Assembly: GCA_900551295.1 (NCBI GenBank)
Contig: URVJ01000018.1
Coordinates: 1 to 44,298 of the forward strand
Length of the DNA: 44,298 nucleotides
Direction of reading: 5' to 3'
DNA from: an uncultured Eubacteriales bacterium
GTDB lineage: Bacteria; Bacillota; Clostridia; Oscillospirales; CAG-382
The position numbers were made by a program, and so were the translations under genes. Below are positions 1-9,149 of this stretch, piece by piece (the stretch's first letter is position 1; every line of letters begins with the position of its first letter). The notes under the pieces are model-generated. The model saw only the letters and a list, made by a program, of their open reading frames with translations. It did not search any database and was not told the origin of the DNA.

Positions 1-27
1 AATTAAGGGCTACTGTTTTCTTTGCAG

Positions 28-47
28 CTTTCTTTTTAAAAAGAAAG
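28..47. repeat. Perfect 20-base palindrome
   Basis: The 20 bases read identically on both strands: CTTTC, five T, five A, GAAAG. It lies immediately before the 15-base tandem repeats and could form a hairpin or cruciform. Function unknown. Confidence 0.8.
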
Positions 48-121
48 CGCGTACCACTAAGGCGCGTACCACTAAGGAGCGTACCCCTAAAGCGCGTTCC
101 CTCTAAAACGCGTTTACTAAA
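47..121. repeat. 15-base tandem repeat, about five units
   Basis: Two identical units of GCGCGTACCACTAAG (47-61 and 62-76) are followed by three increasingly diverged copies (77-91, 92-106, 107-121) in the same 15-base register. The array lies downstream of the nifJ terminator in non-coding DNA. There are no spacers, so it is not a CRISPR. It may be a minisatellite or the edge of a dispersed intergenic repeat. Confidence 0.8.
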
Positions 122-150
122 TAAAAACCGCACGGCTTAACGCCGTGCGG
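122..150 (-). terminator. Intrinsic terminator of nifJ
   Basis: A perfect 9-bp inverted repeat (128-136 with 142-150, arm CCGCACGGC, 5-base loop) is followed on the minus strand by a T tract. It lies just after the nifJ stop codon. Confidence 0.9.
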
Positions 151-177
151 AAAAATTATGCTGTAAGCAAATATTTA

Positions 178-3100
178 TTATTCATAGAGAGAGCTGAGCT
201 TAATAAGTCTGTCGTACTTTTCCTTAGCGCGTTCAGCAGCCTTATTAAAGAGTTCTTCTGCTCTTTCGGGGAATGCCTGAGCAAGTCGGCTGTAACGTGT
301 TTCGCTCTTAATGAAGTCGATATAAGAAGCAGTCGGCTCCTTAGAATCGAGAGTGAAAGGATTCTTACCCTCTGCCTTAAGAGCAGGATTGTAACGGAAC
401 ATCTGCCAGTAACCTGCGGCAACTGCCTTTCTCATTTCAGCCTGGCAGTTAGTCATACCGCCCTTAACACCGTGCATTTCACAAGGTGCATAGCCGATGA
501 TGATTGACGGACCGTGATATGCCTCAGCCTCAGCCATAGCCTTGATTGTCTGGTTCATATCTGCGCCCATAGCGATCTGTGCAACATATACATAGCCGTA
601 GGACATAGCGATCTGAGCAAGATCTTTCTTGCCGATTGCCTTACCTGCTGCTGCGAACTGTGCAACCTGTCCCATATTGGAAGCCTTTGATGCCTGTCCG
701 CCGGTATTGGAGTAAACTTCGGTATCGAATACCATGATGTTTACATCTTCGCCGGATGCGATTACGTGGTCAAGACCGCCGAAGCCGATATCGTATGCCC
801 AGCCGTCGCCGCCGAAGATCCATATGGACTTCTTGGAGAGGTACTGCTTTTCTGCAAGCACTTCCTTAGCGGTAGGACAGCCTTCTGCTGCTGCCTTGCC
901 GAGTTCGAGAATGAGCGCGTCGGTTGCAGTCTGATTTGCCTTGCCGTCGTCCTTGGTATCAAGATATGCCTTTGCAGCAGCCTTGAATGCGTCGGAAGCC
1001 TTATCGGAAGCCATCATTTCTTCAATCTTACCCATAAGTCTTTCTCTTATGGTCTTCTGACCGAGGTACATACCGAGACCATGCTCTGCATTATCCTCAA
1101 ACAGCGAGTTTGCCCAAGCCGGACCCTTGCCGCTGTCGCGGTTTACGGTGTAAGGAGTTGCAGGTGCGCTGCCGCCCCAAATTGACGAACAACCGGTTGC
1201 ATTGGATATATACATTCTCTCGCCGAAGAGCTGAGTGATAAGTCTTGCATAAGAAGTTTCGGCACAGCCTGCGCACGAACCCGAGAATTCAAGCAGCGGC
1301 TGGTTGAACTGGCTGCCCTTTACAGAGGTATCCGCAAACGGAACATCTTTCTTGGTTACATTTGCAACGGCATAGTTGAATACTTCCTGCTGCGGGAGCT
1401 GAGATTCCTGAGGAACCATCTTCAAAGCTCTCTTTTCGGGCTTTGTCGGGCAAACGTCTACGCAGACGCCGCAGCCCATACAGTCAAGAGGCGAAATTGC
1501 CATTGTGAACTTATATCCTTCGCAGCCCTTGCCTATCATCTTAGCGGTGAACTTGGTCTGTTCGGGAGCTGCCGCAACTTCCTTCTCATCCATAGCGAAC
1601 GGACGGATTGTTGCATGAGGACATACATATGCACAGTTATTACACTGTACGCAGTTTTCGGGAATCCATTCGGGAACGTTGACCGCAACGCCTCTCTTTT
1701 CGTATGCGGCAGCACCCTGCGGGAATGTACCGTCTACGTAATCGGAGAATGCGGAAACGGGAAGAGTATCGCCGAGCATATCGTCAACGGGAACAACTAC
1801 GTTCTTAACGAACTTAACAAGTTCCGGTCTCTTTCCTGTGATCTCAGGCTCAACTCTTGCAGGATCAAGCGACTTCCAGCTTTCGGGAACATCTATCTTA
1901 ACGATAGCGTCAACGCCGGCGTCGATTGCCTTATAGTTCATTTCAACTACCGCTTCGCCCTTTTTGAGGTACGACTTCTTCGCCATGTACTTCATGTACT
2001 CAACAGCCTTATCGATAGGCATGATGTTTGCAAGTGCAAAGAATGCGGACTGAAGAATTGTATTTGTTCTCTTGCCCATACCGATCTCTGCCGCCTTATC
2101 GATAGCGTTTACGGTATAGAACTCGATGTTGTTATTTGCTATGTAGTTCTTTACGGCGTTGGGAAGGTGCTTATCAAGCTCTTGCGCATTCCACTGACAG
2201 TTAAGAAGGAACTTACCGCCGGGCTTTACGTCGTTTACAATCTTATAGCCCTTGAGGATATAAGAGGGGTTATGACAGGCAACAAAGTCTGCCTTTGTGA
2301 TATAGTAAGAGGACTTAATGGGCTTATCGCCGAATCTCAGGTGAGAAATGGTAACGCCGCCGGTCTTCTTGGAGTCATACTGGAAGTATGCCTGAATGAA
2401 CTTATCGGTATGGTCGCCGATGATCTTGATGGAGTTCTTGTTTGCACCGACAGTACCGTCTCCGCCGAGTCCCCAGAACTTGCAGCTTATTGTGCCTTCG
2501 GGAGCGGTATCGGGGGCGGGCTTTTCTTCGAGAGAGAGATGAGTTACATCATCTACTATGCCGATAGTAAAGCTGTTCTTAGGCTCGTCCGCCTTGAGGT
2601 TTTCATATACTGCGAAGATGCTTGCCGGGGGAGTATCCTTTGAACCGAGGCCGTATCTTCCGCCGACAACCTTAACATTAACGCCGTGAGTTGCAAGCGC
2701 GGTAACAACATCGAGATAAAGCGGTTCGCCCTGAGAGCCGGGTTCCTTTGTTCTGTCAAGAACGGCAATCTTCTTTGCGGTCTTCGGAATAGCTTCGATG
2801 AGCTTTTCGGATACGAAAGGTCTGTAAAGACGAACCTTGACAAGACCAACCTTTTCGCCGTGTGCGTTCATGTAGTCGATAACTTCTTCAGCTACGTCGC
2901 ATATGGAACCCATAGCGATTATAACTCTGTCAGCGTCGGGTGCGCCGTAGTAGTTAAAGAGTTTATAATCGGTACCGATCTTCTTATTGACCTTATCCAT
3001 ATATTCTTCAACGATAGCCGGAAGTGCCTGATAGTACTTGTTGCAGGCTTCTCTGTGCTGGAAGAATATATCGCCGTTTTCAGCCGAGCCTCTGAGCGCG

Positions 3101-3759
3101 GGCTTTTCGGGATTGAGAGAACGTTCTCTGAACGCCTTTATCGCGTCCATATCAACCATTTCTTTAAGGTCTGCGTAGTCCCATGCTTCAATCTTCTGAA
3201 TTTCATGAGAAGTTCTGAAACCGTCGAAGAAGTTGATGAACGGAACTCTGCCCTTGATGGTGGAAAGATGTGCAACGGCTGCGAGGTCCATGATTTCCTG
3301 AGGGTTGGACTCTGCGAGCATTGCGTAGCCGGTCTGACGGCAAGCGTAAATATCGGAATGGTCGCCGAAAATATTAAGTGCATGAGATGCAACGCAGCGA
3401 GCCGAAACGTGAATTACGTTAGGAAGAAGCTCACCGGCGATCTTATACATATTCGGGATCATGAGAAGCAAGCCCTGAGATGCTGTATAAGTAGTTGTGA
3501 GAGCGCCTGAAGCGAGAGAGCCGTGTACTGCACCGGCAGCGCCTGCCTCGGACTCCATTTCCATTATCTTGACGCGTTCGCCAAAGATATTTCTTGCAGG
3601 TTCGCCGAAGATATTCTTATCGGTAGCGGACCAGGTATCAGTCACTTCCGCCATAGGGCTTGAAGGAGTGATAGGGTAAATAGCGGAAACCTCCGTAAAG
3701 GCGTATGCAACGTGCGCCGCGGCGGTATTTCCGTCCATTGAAATCTTTTTTCTGGACAT
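178..3759 (-). CDS. nifJ: Pyruvate:ferredoxin (flavodoxin) oxidoreductase
   Basis: Homodimer-type PFOR, 1193 aa, the full length of the single-chain family. It oxidises pyruvate and CoA to acetyl-CoA and CO2 and passes electrons to ferredoxin or flavodoxin in the cytoplasm of anaerobes. Visible features in order: the N-terminal YPITPSSPMAE pyruvate-site segment (about residues 29-39); two [4Fe-4S] ferredoxin motifs, CxxCxxCxxxCP, at about 700-715 and 758-775; a CAGC cysteine pair near 826 for the proximal cluster; and the thiamine-diphosphate segment GGDGWAYDIG near 980 with the downstream SNTGGQ. The ATG start follows a GGAGG site. It is monocistronic, with its own terminator. No frameshift or missing cluster ligand was seen. 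Confidence 0.98.
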   Translation of the reverse strand: MSRKKISMDGNTAAAHVAYAFTEVSAIYPITPSSPMAEVTDTWSATDKNIFGEPARNIFGERVKIMEMESEAGAAGAVHGSLASGALTTTYTASQGLLLMIPNMYKIAGELLPNVIHVSARCVASHALNIFGDHSDIYACRQTGYAMLAESNPQEIMDLAAVAHLSTIKGRVPFINFFDGFRTSHEIQKIEAWDYADLKEMVDMDAIKAFRERSLNPEKPALRGSAENGDIFFQHREACNKYYQALPAIVEEYMDKVNKKIGTDYKLFNYYGAPDADRVIIAMGSICDVAEEVIDYMNAHGEKVGLVKVRLYRPFVSEKLIEAIPKTAKKIAVLDRTKEPGSQGEPLYLDVVTALATHGVNVKVVGGRYGLGSKDTPPASIFAVYENLKADEPKNSFTIGIVDDVTHLSLEEKPAPDTAPEGTISCKFWGLGGDGTVGANKNSIKIIGDHTDKFIQAYFQYDSKKTGGVTISHLRFGDKPIKSSYYITKADFVACHNPSYILKGYKIVNDVKPGGKFLLNCQWNAQELDKHLPNAVKNYIANNNIEFYTVNAIDKAAEIGMGKRTNTILQSAFFALANIMPIDKAVEYMKYMAKKSYLKKGEAVVEMNYKAIDAGVDAIVKIDVPESWKSLDPARVEPEITGKRPELVKFVKNVVVPVDDMLGDTLPVSAFSDYVDGTFPQGAAAYEKRGVAVNVPEWIPENCVQCNNCAYVCPHATIRPFAMDEKEVAAAPEQTKFTAKMIGKGCEGYKFTMAISPLDCMGCGVCVDVCPTKPEKRALKMVPQESQLPQQEVFNYAVANVTKKDVPFADTSVKGSQFNQPLLEFSGSCAGCAETSYARLITQLFGERMYISNATGCSSIWGGSAPATPYTVNRDSGKGPAWANSLFEDNAEHGLGMYLGQKTIRERLMGKIEEMMASDKASDAFKAAAKAYLDTKDDGKANQTATDALILELGKAAAEGCPTAKEVLAEKQYLSKKSIWIFGGDGWAYDIGFGGLDHVIASGEDVNIMVFDTEVYSNTGGQASKASNMGQVAQFAAAGKAIGKKDLAQIAMSYGYVYVAQIAMGADMNQTIKAMAEAEAYHGPSIIIGYAPCEMHGVKGGMTNCQAEMRKAVAAGYWQMFRYNPALKAEGKNPFTLDSKEPTASYIDFIKSETRYSRLAQAFPERAEELFNKAAERAKEKYDRLIKLSSLYE

Positions 3760-3963
3760 TCTTATGTTTCCTCCTGAAAATTTATAGCATTATACAATGG
3801 TATGGATATATAATAACACTTAATTCGGAAATTGTAAATATAAAAATACAACAAATTTACAAGTATATTATGAAACTTTTATAAATTTCATGAAAATCGT
3901 GCAAAATGCGGCATTTTTGCCGTGTATTACGGCATTTCCCAAGCGTATCAAAACCCAAAACAA

Positions 3964-3996
3964 CGTGCCGGAGCATATTTTGCACACACCGGCACG
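3964..3996 (-). terminator. Probable terminator of the secreted-protein operon
   Basis: An 8-bp inverted repeat (CGTGCCGG at 3964-3971 with CCGGCACG at 3989-3996, 17-base loop) is followed on the minus strand by a T-rich run. It lies about 50 bases past the stop of the last gene of the minus-strand operon. The rest of 3760-4044 is AT-rich nifJ upstream DNA; a TATAAT-like -10 (minus, 3789-3794) is present but has no convincing -35. Confidence 0.6.
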
Positions 3997-4044
3997 CAGC
4001 TTAACTATTTTTATTTTACTTGCGGATATTTCCGCAGTTTCGGA

Positions 4045-5370
4045 TTATTCTGCGTAGAGTTCGGAAACGTCTATGCTTATTTCGGTGAAGTCCTCGGCAA
4101 CCGTACTGAGTATCTTATCGATATAATCCTTATTATTGTTATAGGTTTCGCCGCCCTCGGCCTTGATAGCCTTTGCGGTCTCGGCAACGGTCTTTCTTGT
4201 CATCTTACCATACACATACTTACCGCTCTGAGTCTTATAGTAAGGTCTTGCGGCGATAACGGTATTAAGTCCGTCCTTAGTCATGGGGATACCTACAACA
4301 AGTCCGGTAAACTCGGTATTATCATCGTTCTTCTTGAACACGATATTGGTTTTCGCGTCGAATGCAACGCCCTTGAACGCCTTACCTGCGTCAACCATGC
4401 TCATATTAAGCTCATAGTTTGCGGGAAGAGCATTTTTCTTGCTTTCTGCGGTAACAACATAGCCGTATTCAACGATCTTATTGTCATCTGCTTCGGTTCT
4501 TGCAATGTCGGTAATGAACGAATGGAATCTGATACCCTGATACTTGCTGTCAGCTCTGATATCGGTATTTGCGGAACCGAGAAGACCGTCATCAAAGTTG
4601 CCTACCTTAGCAATGCTGCCGTTAGCCACCTGATATACTGTCTGTGCGGTATAGCCGGTATTTACTACTACAAAGCCGTCGGTTGTGATGTCAACGTCAA
4701 CTTCGGTTTCAGCCTCGTATGCTGCCTGGGTGTAGTCCTGGAATACTACGGACGAACCGGCAGGTACGGTTATCTTTGCTGTGGTGGAAGGTACTACGTT
4801 GTTGGTGAAAGTGAGGGGAGTTTCAACACCCTCAAAGTTGTAAGCATACTCTTTCGATCCGTCACCCTCAAGACAACCAACATATGCCATATCAATAACA
4901 AAATCTCCGGCTTTTAAATCAGTCTTTGTTTTTCCCTCTGCAAAAACAAATGAAACGAACAAAATGTCAAGATCCGCATAATTGAATTTGCTTGACTCAA
5001 CGGAAAAACAATCCATTTTAAGAGTTGTCTTATTGCCGTCTACTTTCCAAGAATGTTCAGCTTTTTGATAAACGATATTTGTGCGTCCAGACTTTGTTTC
5101 AACATATGCAATAGGAGCATCAGGATCTGCCTCGACATCTGCCACATTATATTCATAATCGGCAGGCTGCAAAATTTCATTGTTATAAATAATTCTTGTC
5201 GCGAAAGAAGCGACAGGATTTTCAGACTTGACATTAACATACATATCAAATGCATTGTCAACGCCGGAAACAGCTTCTGCTCGATATTCGACAGAAACTG
5301 CAAGCGCACTCATAGCAAGCAAGCAAGCTGTAAAAATTGCCACAAGTAAAAATCTAAATGATTTCTTCAT
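4045..5370 (-). CDS. Secreted protein with cohesin-like N-terminal domain
   Basis: A 441-aa exported protein. Start taken at 5370 because ATG there is preceded by GGAGGA at proper spacing and is followed directly by a typical signal peptide (KK, then a hydrophobic stretch ending near AMSALA). The first ~150 mature residues resemble a cohesin-type beta-sandwich (phrases such as ATRIIYNNEILQP and LFVSFVFAEGK); this is a resemblance read by eye, not a profile hit. The remainder is beta-rich, with a segment near GIRFHSFITDIARTEADDNKIVEYGYVV seen in many clostridial surface proteins of unknown function. It is the last gene of a three-gene minus-strand operon, 20 bases after the dockerin gene. It may anchor or bind a partner at the cell surface; the ligand is unknown. 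Confidence 0.65.
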   Translation of the reverse strand: MKKSFRFLLVAIFTACLLAMSALAVSVEYRAEAVSGVDNAFDMYVNVKSENPVASFATRIIYNNEILQPADYEYNVADVEADPDAPIAYVETKSGRTNIVYQKAEHSWKVDGNKTTLKMDCFSVESSKFNYADLDILFVSFVFAEGKTKTDLKAGDFVIDMAYVGCLEGDGSKEYAYNFEGVETPLTFTNNVVPSTTAKITVPAGSSVVFQDYTQAAYEAETEVDVDITTDGFVVVNTGYTAQTVYQVANGSIAKVGNFDDGLLGSANTDIRADSKYQGIRFHSFITDIARTEADDNKIVEYGYVVTAESKKNALPANYELNMSMVDAGKAFKGVAFDAKTNIVFKKNDDNTEFTGLVVGIPMTKDGLNTVIAARPYYKTQSGKYVYGKMTRKTVAETAKAIKAEGGETYNNNKDYIDKILSTVAEDFTEISIDVSELYAE

Positions 5371-5390
5371 TATAAAATCCTCCAAAATAC

Positions 5391-6164
5391 TCATTCAGCA
5401 ATCGCTGTTTTTCCGTAGTTGCCAAGAAGAACAGTAAGGTCACGGATATCAACTGTTCCGCTTCCGTTAACATCTGCTGTTGCATCATCTGTATTATAAA
5501 CTGCAATCAAAGCAGTAATATCTCTTATGTTTATAGTATCATCAAGCGTTACATCTCCGCCCTTAAGTTCAACATCCTTAACCACATTTTCGCTTACCGC
5601 AAGCTCATTCTTAGTATAAGAAAGGTGAGCCTTTTTGGTAACAACGAACTTATATGTATCGTTGGGAACGGTGATCTCATATGCGCCGTCTGTTGTGGGT
5701 ACGGTAAAGGTCTTTGAAGAATCGGTCGTGCTTGTAAGAGTAACGTTTGATTCAACGGGCGAACCGGAGTCCGACGTTACCGAACCGCTTACCTTTGAAC
5801 CGGTCAGGGGAGCTTTTACATATCCGAGAAGAACTGCGCTGTCAAGGTCGCTGCCGCCGATATAGACCGTACCGTTATGGTCATTCTTGGTCTTGAAATC
5901 AGCAAACGAAACCTTGCCTTCAGCATCTGCAGTTTCCTGCGAAATGTAAATTATGGAATCCTCGGTTATCGTCGGCATCTTACCGTCTTCATAAATGCCG
6001 TCCACAACGAGAATGGCGTAATACCCGCCTGCTTTTCCCGTGTAGTCAACGGTGTACGCGCCCGATGCGTCCTGATTGTAGGTTTCGGCTGCAAATGCTC
6101 CGCCGCAGAGAACCGCCGCAAAAGCAAGCGCACACAGTGCCATTCTCAGAAATTTTGCTTTCAT
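5391..6164 (-). CDS. Secreted dockerin type I protein
   Basis: A 257-aa exported protein. It has an N-terminal signal peptide (residues about 1-25, ending GGAFA), a first beta domain, a carboxypeptidase-regulatory-like or CnaB-like segment at about 125-195, and a C-terminal dockerin. The dockerin has two 12-residue EF-hand-like calcium loops (beginning DVTLDDTINIRD and DVNGSGTVDIRD), each with the acidic residues at positions 1 and 12 and followed by a hydrophobic helix. Dockerins bind cohesins in cellulosome-like or surface complexes. No catalytic domain is visible, so this is likely a structural or adaptor subunit. A good RBS (AAGGAG) precedes the ATG. It sits between two genes with cohesin-like domains in the same operon, which suggests a local partner. 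Confidence 0.8.
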   Translation of the reverse strand: MKAKFLRMALCALAFAAVLCGGAFAAETYNQDASGAYTVDYTGKAGGYYAILVVDGIYEDGKMPTITEDSIIYISQETADAEGKVSFADFKTKNDHNGTVYIGGSDLDSAVLLGYVKAPLTGSKVSGSVTSDSGSPVESNVTLTSTTDSSKTFTVPTTDGAYEITVPNDTYKFVVTKKAHLSYTKNELAVSENVVKDVELKGGDVTLDDTINIRDITALIAVYNTDDATADVNGSGTVDIRDLTVLLGNYGKTAIAE

Positions 6165-6216
6165 AGTTTTTTCTCCTTAATAATATGTTATGTTTTTTGC
6201 TTACAAAATCAATTTG

Positions 6217-7356
6217 TTACGCGAATATCTTTATAAGAGGCGATATCACGAATTTCATATCGTTAAGCGCCTGTTTTTCCGCGTAACGTTCCGGTTTCCA
6301 TTCTTCGCCCTTTGCGAATACGACCTCGCCTGCATTTCCCGCATACGTGTTTACATCTGCGATCTTTGCCGCGGTACTGAAGTCTACGAAAACTCTGTCT
6401 TTATTGATATACGGCTTTGCCGAATCGAGCTGCTGCTCTCCGTACAGCACTTTGCCGCTGTCGGGATATATTTCAAACTTTCCGTTTTCGCCGCTTACAA
6501 CGGCACAGCGCCTGTCGGCGTCCCATTCGGTCTTTAATCCGAAATATTCGCACACGAATCTTAGCGGGACACAAAGCGCACCGTCCTTTAATTCGGGAGC
6601 AAATGTCTTATCCGACGCGTCGATCACGCGGAGCGCTCCGTCTGCGGCACAAGCATAGTTTTCGCTTTGCATATAAAGCGTGTTTTTAAGTCTCTGCGAC
6701 TTTGTGGGAGCCGCGCCCGACGAATATTTTACGGAATCAAACTCTGTCGTCTTTTCCTTATTATCATATGTAAAAACGGCTTTTGCGGCATACGGTTTAT
6801 CGGGACCGCCGAAAATCGCGGCGCCTTCGGGAAACATATCGTAATGAACGCCGTTTCCGTCCGCAAATGCAATTTCAAAACCCGGATCTTTATCCGACTT
6901 TTTTCTGAATGTCATTTCATAAAGAACAAAATCTTTATCCGTCACAGCCTGTGCGCCGTCCATTGTAAAACCCGATGTTTCGTCGGTTGACGCATTTGCA
7001 AGCACAAAGCCGGTAAAGTCGAAAAATCCGTTTTCCGCGTCGAGAAGTTCGCCTATCGAATTAAGTCCGGAATGTTTTATTCTCTTTGCGAAATCCGAAA
7101 ATTCTTTCGCAGCCGTTTTGCTTTCTGCGCTATACGCCTCGACAGCCTCGGTATCGTATCTTACCGCGAACTGATAGGTCATAAAACGGACGTTTTCAAA
7201 CGATATTTTCATAGTAAACACGCCGTTTGAGTCCGTTTCCGAACAGTCGAACCTTACGGTCATCTCCGCATTGTCCGAATCCGCGGCAAACGCCGAAAAG
7301 CAGAGCGCCGCACACATCAGAACAGCCGCGGTCAGCACATAGATGATCTTTTTCAT
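6217..7356 (-). CDS. Secreted protein: cohesin-like plus copper-amine-oxidase-N-like domains
   Basis: A 379-aa exported protein. Start at 7356 chosen because ATG is preceded by GGGAGGTG and opens a clean signal peptide (KKIIYVLTAAVLM to SAFA). Residues about 30-200 look like a cohesin-type or cadherin-like beta-sandwich (FAVRYDTEAVEAYSAE). Residues about 230-345 match the copper amine oxidase N-terminal-like fold (CVPLRFVCEYFGLKTEWD, then a VFVDFSTAAKIADV segment), a domain common in Firmicute surface proteins that has no oxidase activity by itself. It is the first gene of the operon that continues with the dockerin gene 52 bases downstream. Precise function unknown. Confidence 0.65.
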   Translation of the reverse strand: MKKIIYVLTAAVLMCAALCFSAFAADSDNAEMTVRFDCSETDSNGVFTMKISFENVRFMTYQFAVRYDTEAVEAYSAESKTAAKEFSDFAKRIKHSGLNSIGELLDAENGFFDFTGFVLANASTDETSGFTMDGAQAVTDKDFVLYEMTFRKKSDKDPGFEIAFADGNGVHYDMFPEGAAIFGGPDKPYAAKAVFTYDNKEKTTEFDSVKYSSGAAPTKSQRLKNTLYMQSENYACAADGALRVIDASDKTFAPELKDGALCVPLRFVCEYFGLKTEWDADRRCAVVSGENGKFEIYPDSGKVLYGEQQLDSAKPYINKDRVFVDFSTAAKIADVNTYAGNAGEVVFAKGEEWKPERYAEKQALNDMKFVISPLIKIFA

Positions 7357-7436
7357 ACTCTGCACCTCCCGAAAAATGCGCATTTGATAAAAATATGTTT
7401 ATAAATTTGCTGTCAGTTCTTCATTTTTATATACAA

Positions 7437-7465
7437 ATGATACCACAGCGTTCAATTTTTGTCAA
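7437..7465 (-). promoter_or_regulatory. SigA-type promoter of the secreted-protein operon
   Basis: On the minus strand TTGACA (7460-7465) and TATCAT (7437-7442) are separated by 17 bases. The promoter lies about 80 bases upstream of the 379-aa secreted protein start. Confidence 0.75.
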
Positions 7466-7530
7466 GCATATTTGTTAAAAAAGCCTTTTGTATATAAAAC
7501 TTCCAAAACTCCGACAATTTAAACTTAAAA

Positions 7531-7559
7531 TTGACAAAACGTGCCTTGTGTGCTATTAT
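7531..7559 (+). promoter_or_regulatory. SigA-type promoter of the VOC-protein gene
   Basis: TTGACA (7531-7536), 17-base spacer, TATTAT (7554-7559), with a TGC extension just before the -10. The 7357-7660 intergenic region holds this and the divergent promoter of the secreted-protein operon; nothing else was recognised. Confidence 0.8.
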
Positions 7560-7660
7560 ATTTCTGCGGCTGTCTTCATATTTATATATAGTGCCGCGGA
7601 CAAACTTACGGCGTACATCTTGTATTTTACGCGTATCGCCGCATTTACGGAGGTATTATT

Positions 7661-8080
7661 ATGTCAAACAAAGTTCTTCCCGAAGTATCGTTCCACCACG
7701 TTGCGCTCTCGGTTTCGGATTTCAACAAATCGCTCGAATTTTACACCAAAGGACTGGGATTTTCGCTTTACAGAACATGGATTTCGGGTGCGGGCAAGAA
7801 AATAGCGCTCATCGACATGGGAAACGGCACATATTTTGAAGTTTTCTCCGACGGTGCGAAAAATCTTCATGCCTGCGACGACGCCGGTTCTTTCTTCCAC
7901 CTTGCGCTCAAAGTAAAAGACACCCGCGCCGCATTTGAACGCGCGCTCGAGTACGGCGCAAAGCCCAACACCGCGCCGAAACACGTCGATATTCCGTCCG
8001 ACCCCATTCTTCCCGTAGACCTGTCATTTGTGGAGGGTCCCGACGGCGAGCAGATAGAGTTTTTCCAGCCCGAAGAATAA
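7661..8080 (+). CDS. VOC-family (glyoxalase/bleomycin resistance fold) protein
   Basis: A 139-aa cytosolic protein with the vicinal-oxygen-chelate pattern. It begins with FHHVALSVSDFNKSLEFYTKGLGF (His for metal binding), has a central FFHLALKVKD repeat (second His), and ends with FVEGPDGEQIEFFQ (acidic metal ligand). Family members include lactoylglutathione lyase, methylmalonyl-CoA epimerase and dioxygenases; the ligand set fits a metal-dependent lyase or isomerase, but the substrate cannot be read from sequence. ATG follows GGAGG at good spacing, and a strong promoter lies about 100 bases upstream. It appears monocistronic. Confidence 0.85.
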   Translation: MSNKVLPEVSFHHVALSVSDFNKSLEFYTKGLGFSLYRTWISGAGKKIALIDMGNGTYFEVFSDGAKNLHACDDAGSFFHLALKVKDTRAAFERALEYGAKPNTAPKHVDIPSDPILPVDLSFVEGPDGEQIEFFQPEE

Positions 8081-8149
8081 CAAATACGATACAAAAGCGC
8101 GGCGCATAATTTCCTAAATGTAAATTTTACCAAAAATTTTAATTTACTG

Positions 8150-8178
8150 TTGAAATTTTTGCTCACTTGTGCTATACT
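8150..8178 (+). promoter_or_regulatory. SigA-type promoter of the BspA-like lipoprotein gene
   Basis: TTGAAA (8150-8155), 17-base spacer, TATACT (8173-8178), about 45 bases before the start codon. Confidence 0.75.
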
Positions 8179-8221
8179 CGTATCATTATAATATTATACG
8201 TATGTATAAAGGAGCACTGTC

Positions 8222-9127
8222 ATGAAAAAGTATCTCGCATCTGTATCCGCACTTGCGCTTGCGGCTGTCCTGCTGATGTCCGCCTGCTCAAAGAAACAGG
8301 ACGATAAAAAGACCGACGACACAAATAACACAAAGCCCGAAGAGGTTATAACCGAAATCAACGTCGAGCCCATTGATTTTGAATTCAAAATTTCCGGCGG
8401 CTCGGCAAAAATAACCGGATATACCGGTGAGAACACCGAAATCGAAATTCCGTCAGAGGTTACAAGTCCCGATGACGGCGCGGTTTATTCCGTTACGGCA
8501 ATCGACGGCGGCGCGTTCATGGGCAATGAAAAGATCACCTCGGCTGTAATTCCCGAAGGCGTTGAAACCATAGGCACGGGTGCGTTCCAGAACTGCTCGG
8601 CGCTCGAAAAGGTAACAATGCCCGACACACTTACGTCAATCGGAACAAGAGCTTTCTTCAACTGCGAAAAGCTTGCGGACGTGACTTTCGGCAAAAACGT
8701 AAATTCGATAGGCGACATGGCATTCTCCGACTACTTCACGGCGTGCCCGTGGTATGCGTCGCTGAACGACACAAGCGTTATTGTGGGCGACGGAATACTC
8801 TTAAAGTACAACGGACGCTCCGACGCAACATTTGACGAAAACGTAAAGCATGTTGCATACTATGCTTTCCTCGACTGCCCGGCGTCAAACCTGACTTTCT
8901 CTGCGGCGCTTGAATCCATAGACGAAAAGGCGCTCGTAGGCAGCGACGCTGTACTTCACCTTGCAGACGTCAGCACAGCCGTAAATGACGCGCAGTCATA
9001 CGGTCTTAAATACGAAACTTACGCTACCGCAACCGAAACGGGAGATGAAACGGCAGCAGACGGCGAAAACGCCGACAGCAGCACAGAGTCCGAAAACTCC
9101 GACGTTATTGCGACCGACGCGGAATAA
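8222..9127 (+). CDS. BspA-type leucine-rich-repeat lipoprotein
   Basis: A 301-aa surface lipoprotein. Residues 1-22 form a lipoprotein signal with lipobox LMSAC (Cys22), followed by a charged, flexible Lys/Asp/Thr linker. Residues about 50-235 contain BspA/LRR_5-type repeats (phrases such as GAFMGNEKITSAVIPEGVETIG, GAFQNCSALEKVTMPDTLTSIG and RAFFNCEKLADVTFG), each about 23 residues. The tail from about 265 is rich in Thr, Glu, Asp and Ser and low-complexity. BspA-like repeats are found in surface adhesion proteins of anaerobes; the binding partner here is unknown. It has its own promoter and a terminator at 9150-9200, so it is a single-gene unit. Confidence 0.85.
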   Translation: MKKYLASVSALALAAVLLMSACSKKQDDKKTDDTNNTKPEEVITEINVEPIDFEFKISGGSAKITGYTGENTEIEIPSEVTSPDDGAVYSVTAIDGGAFMGNEKITSAVIPEGVETIGTGAFQNCSALEKVTMPDTLTSIGTRAFFNCEKLADVTFGKNVNSIGDMAFSDYFTACPWYASLNDTSVIVGDGILLKYNGRSDATFDENVKHVAYYAFLDCPASNLTFSAALESIDEKALVGSDAVLHLADVSTAVNDAQSYGLKYETYATATETGDETAADGENADSSTESENSDVIATDAE

Positions 9128-9149
9128 TCTTTAAAGCAAAACAAATACC

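Noticed and set aside
47..121. Repeat array as a possible CRISPR
   Set aside because: Units are 15 bases and directly adjacent with no spacers, and no cas gene is in the window.
1615..2643. Long plus-strand open frames opposite nifJ (1615-2643 and 2686-3510)
   Set aside because: They lie antisense to a perfectly conserved PFOR gene, have no RBS and encode cysteine/valine-rich nonsense; they are shadows of the GC-biased codon positions.
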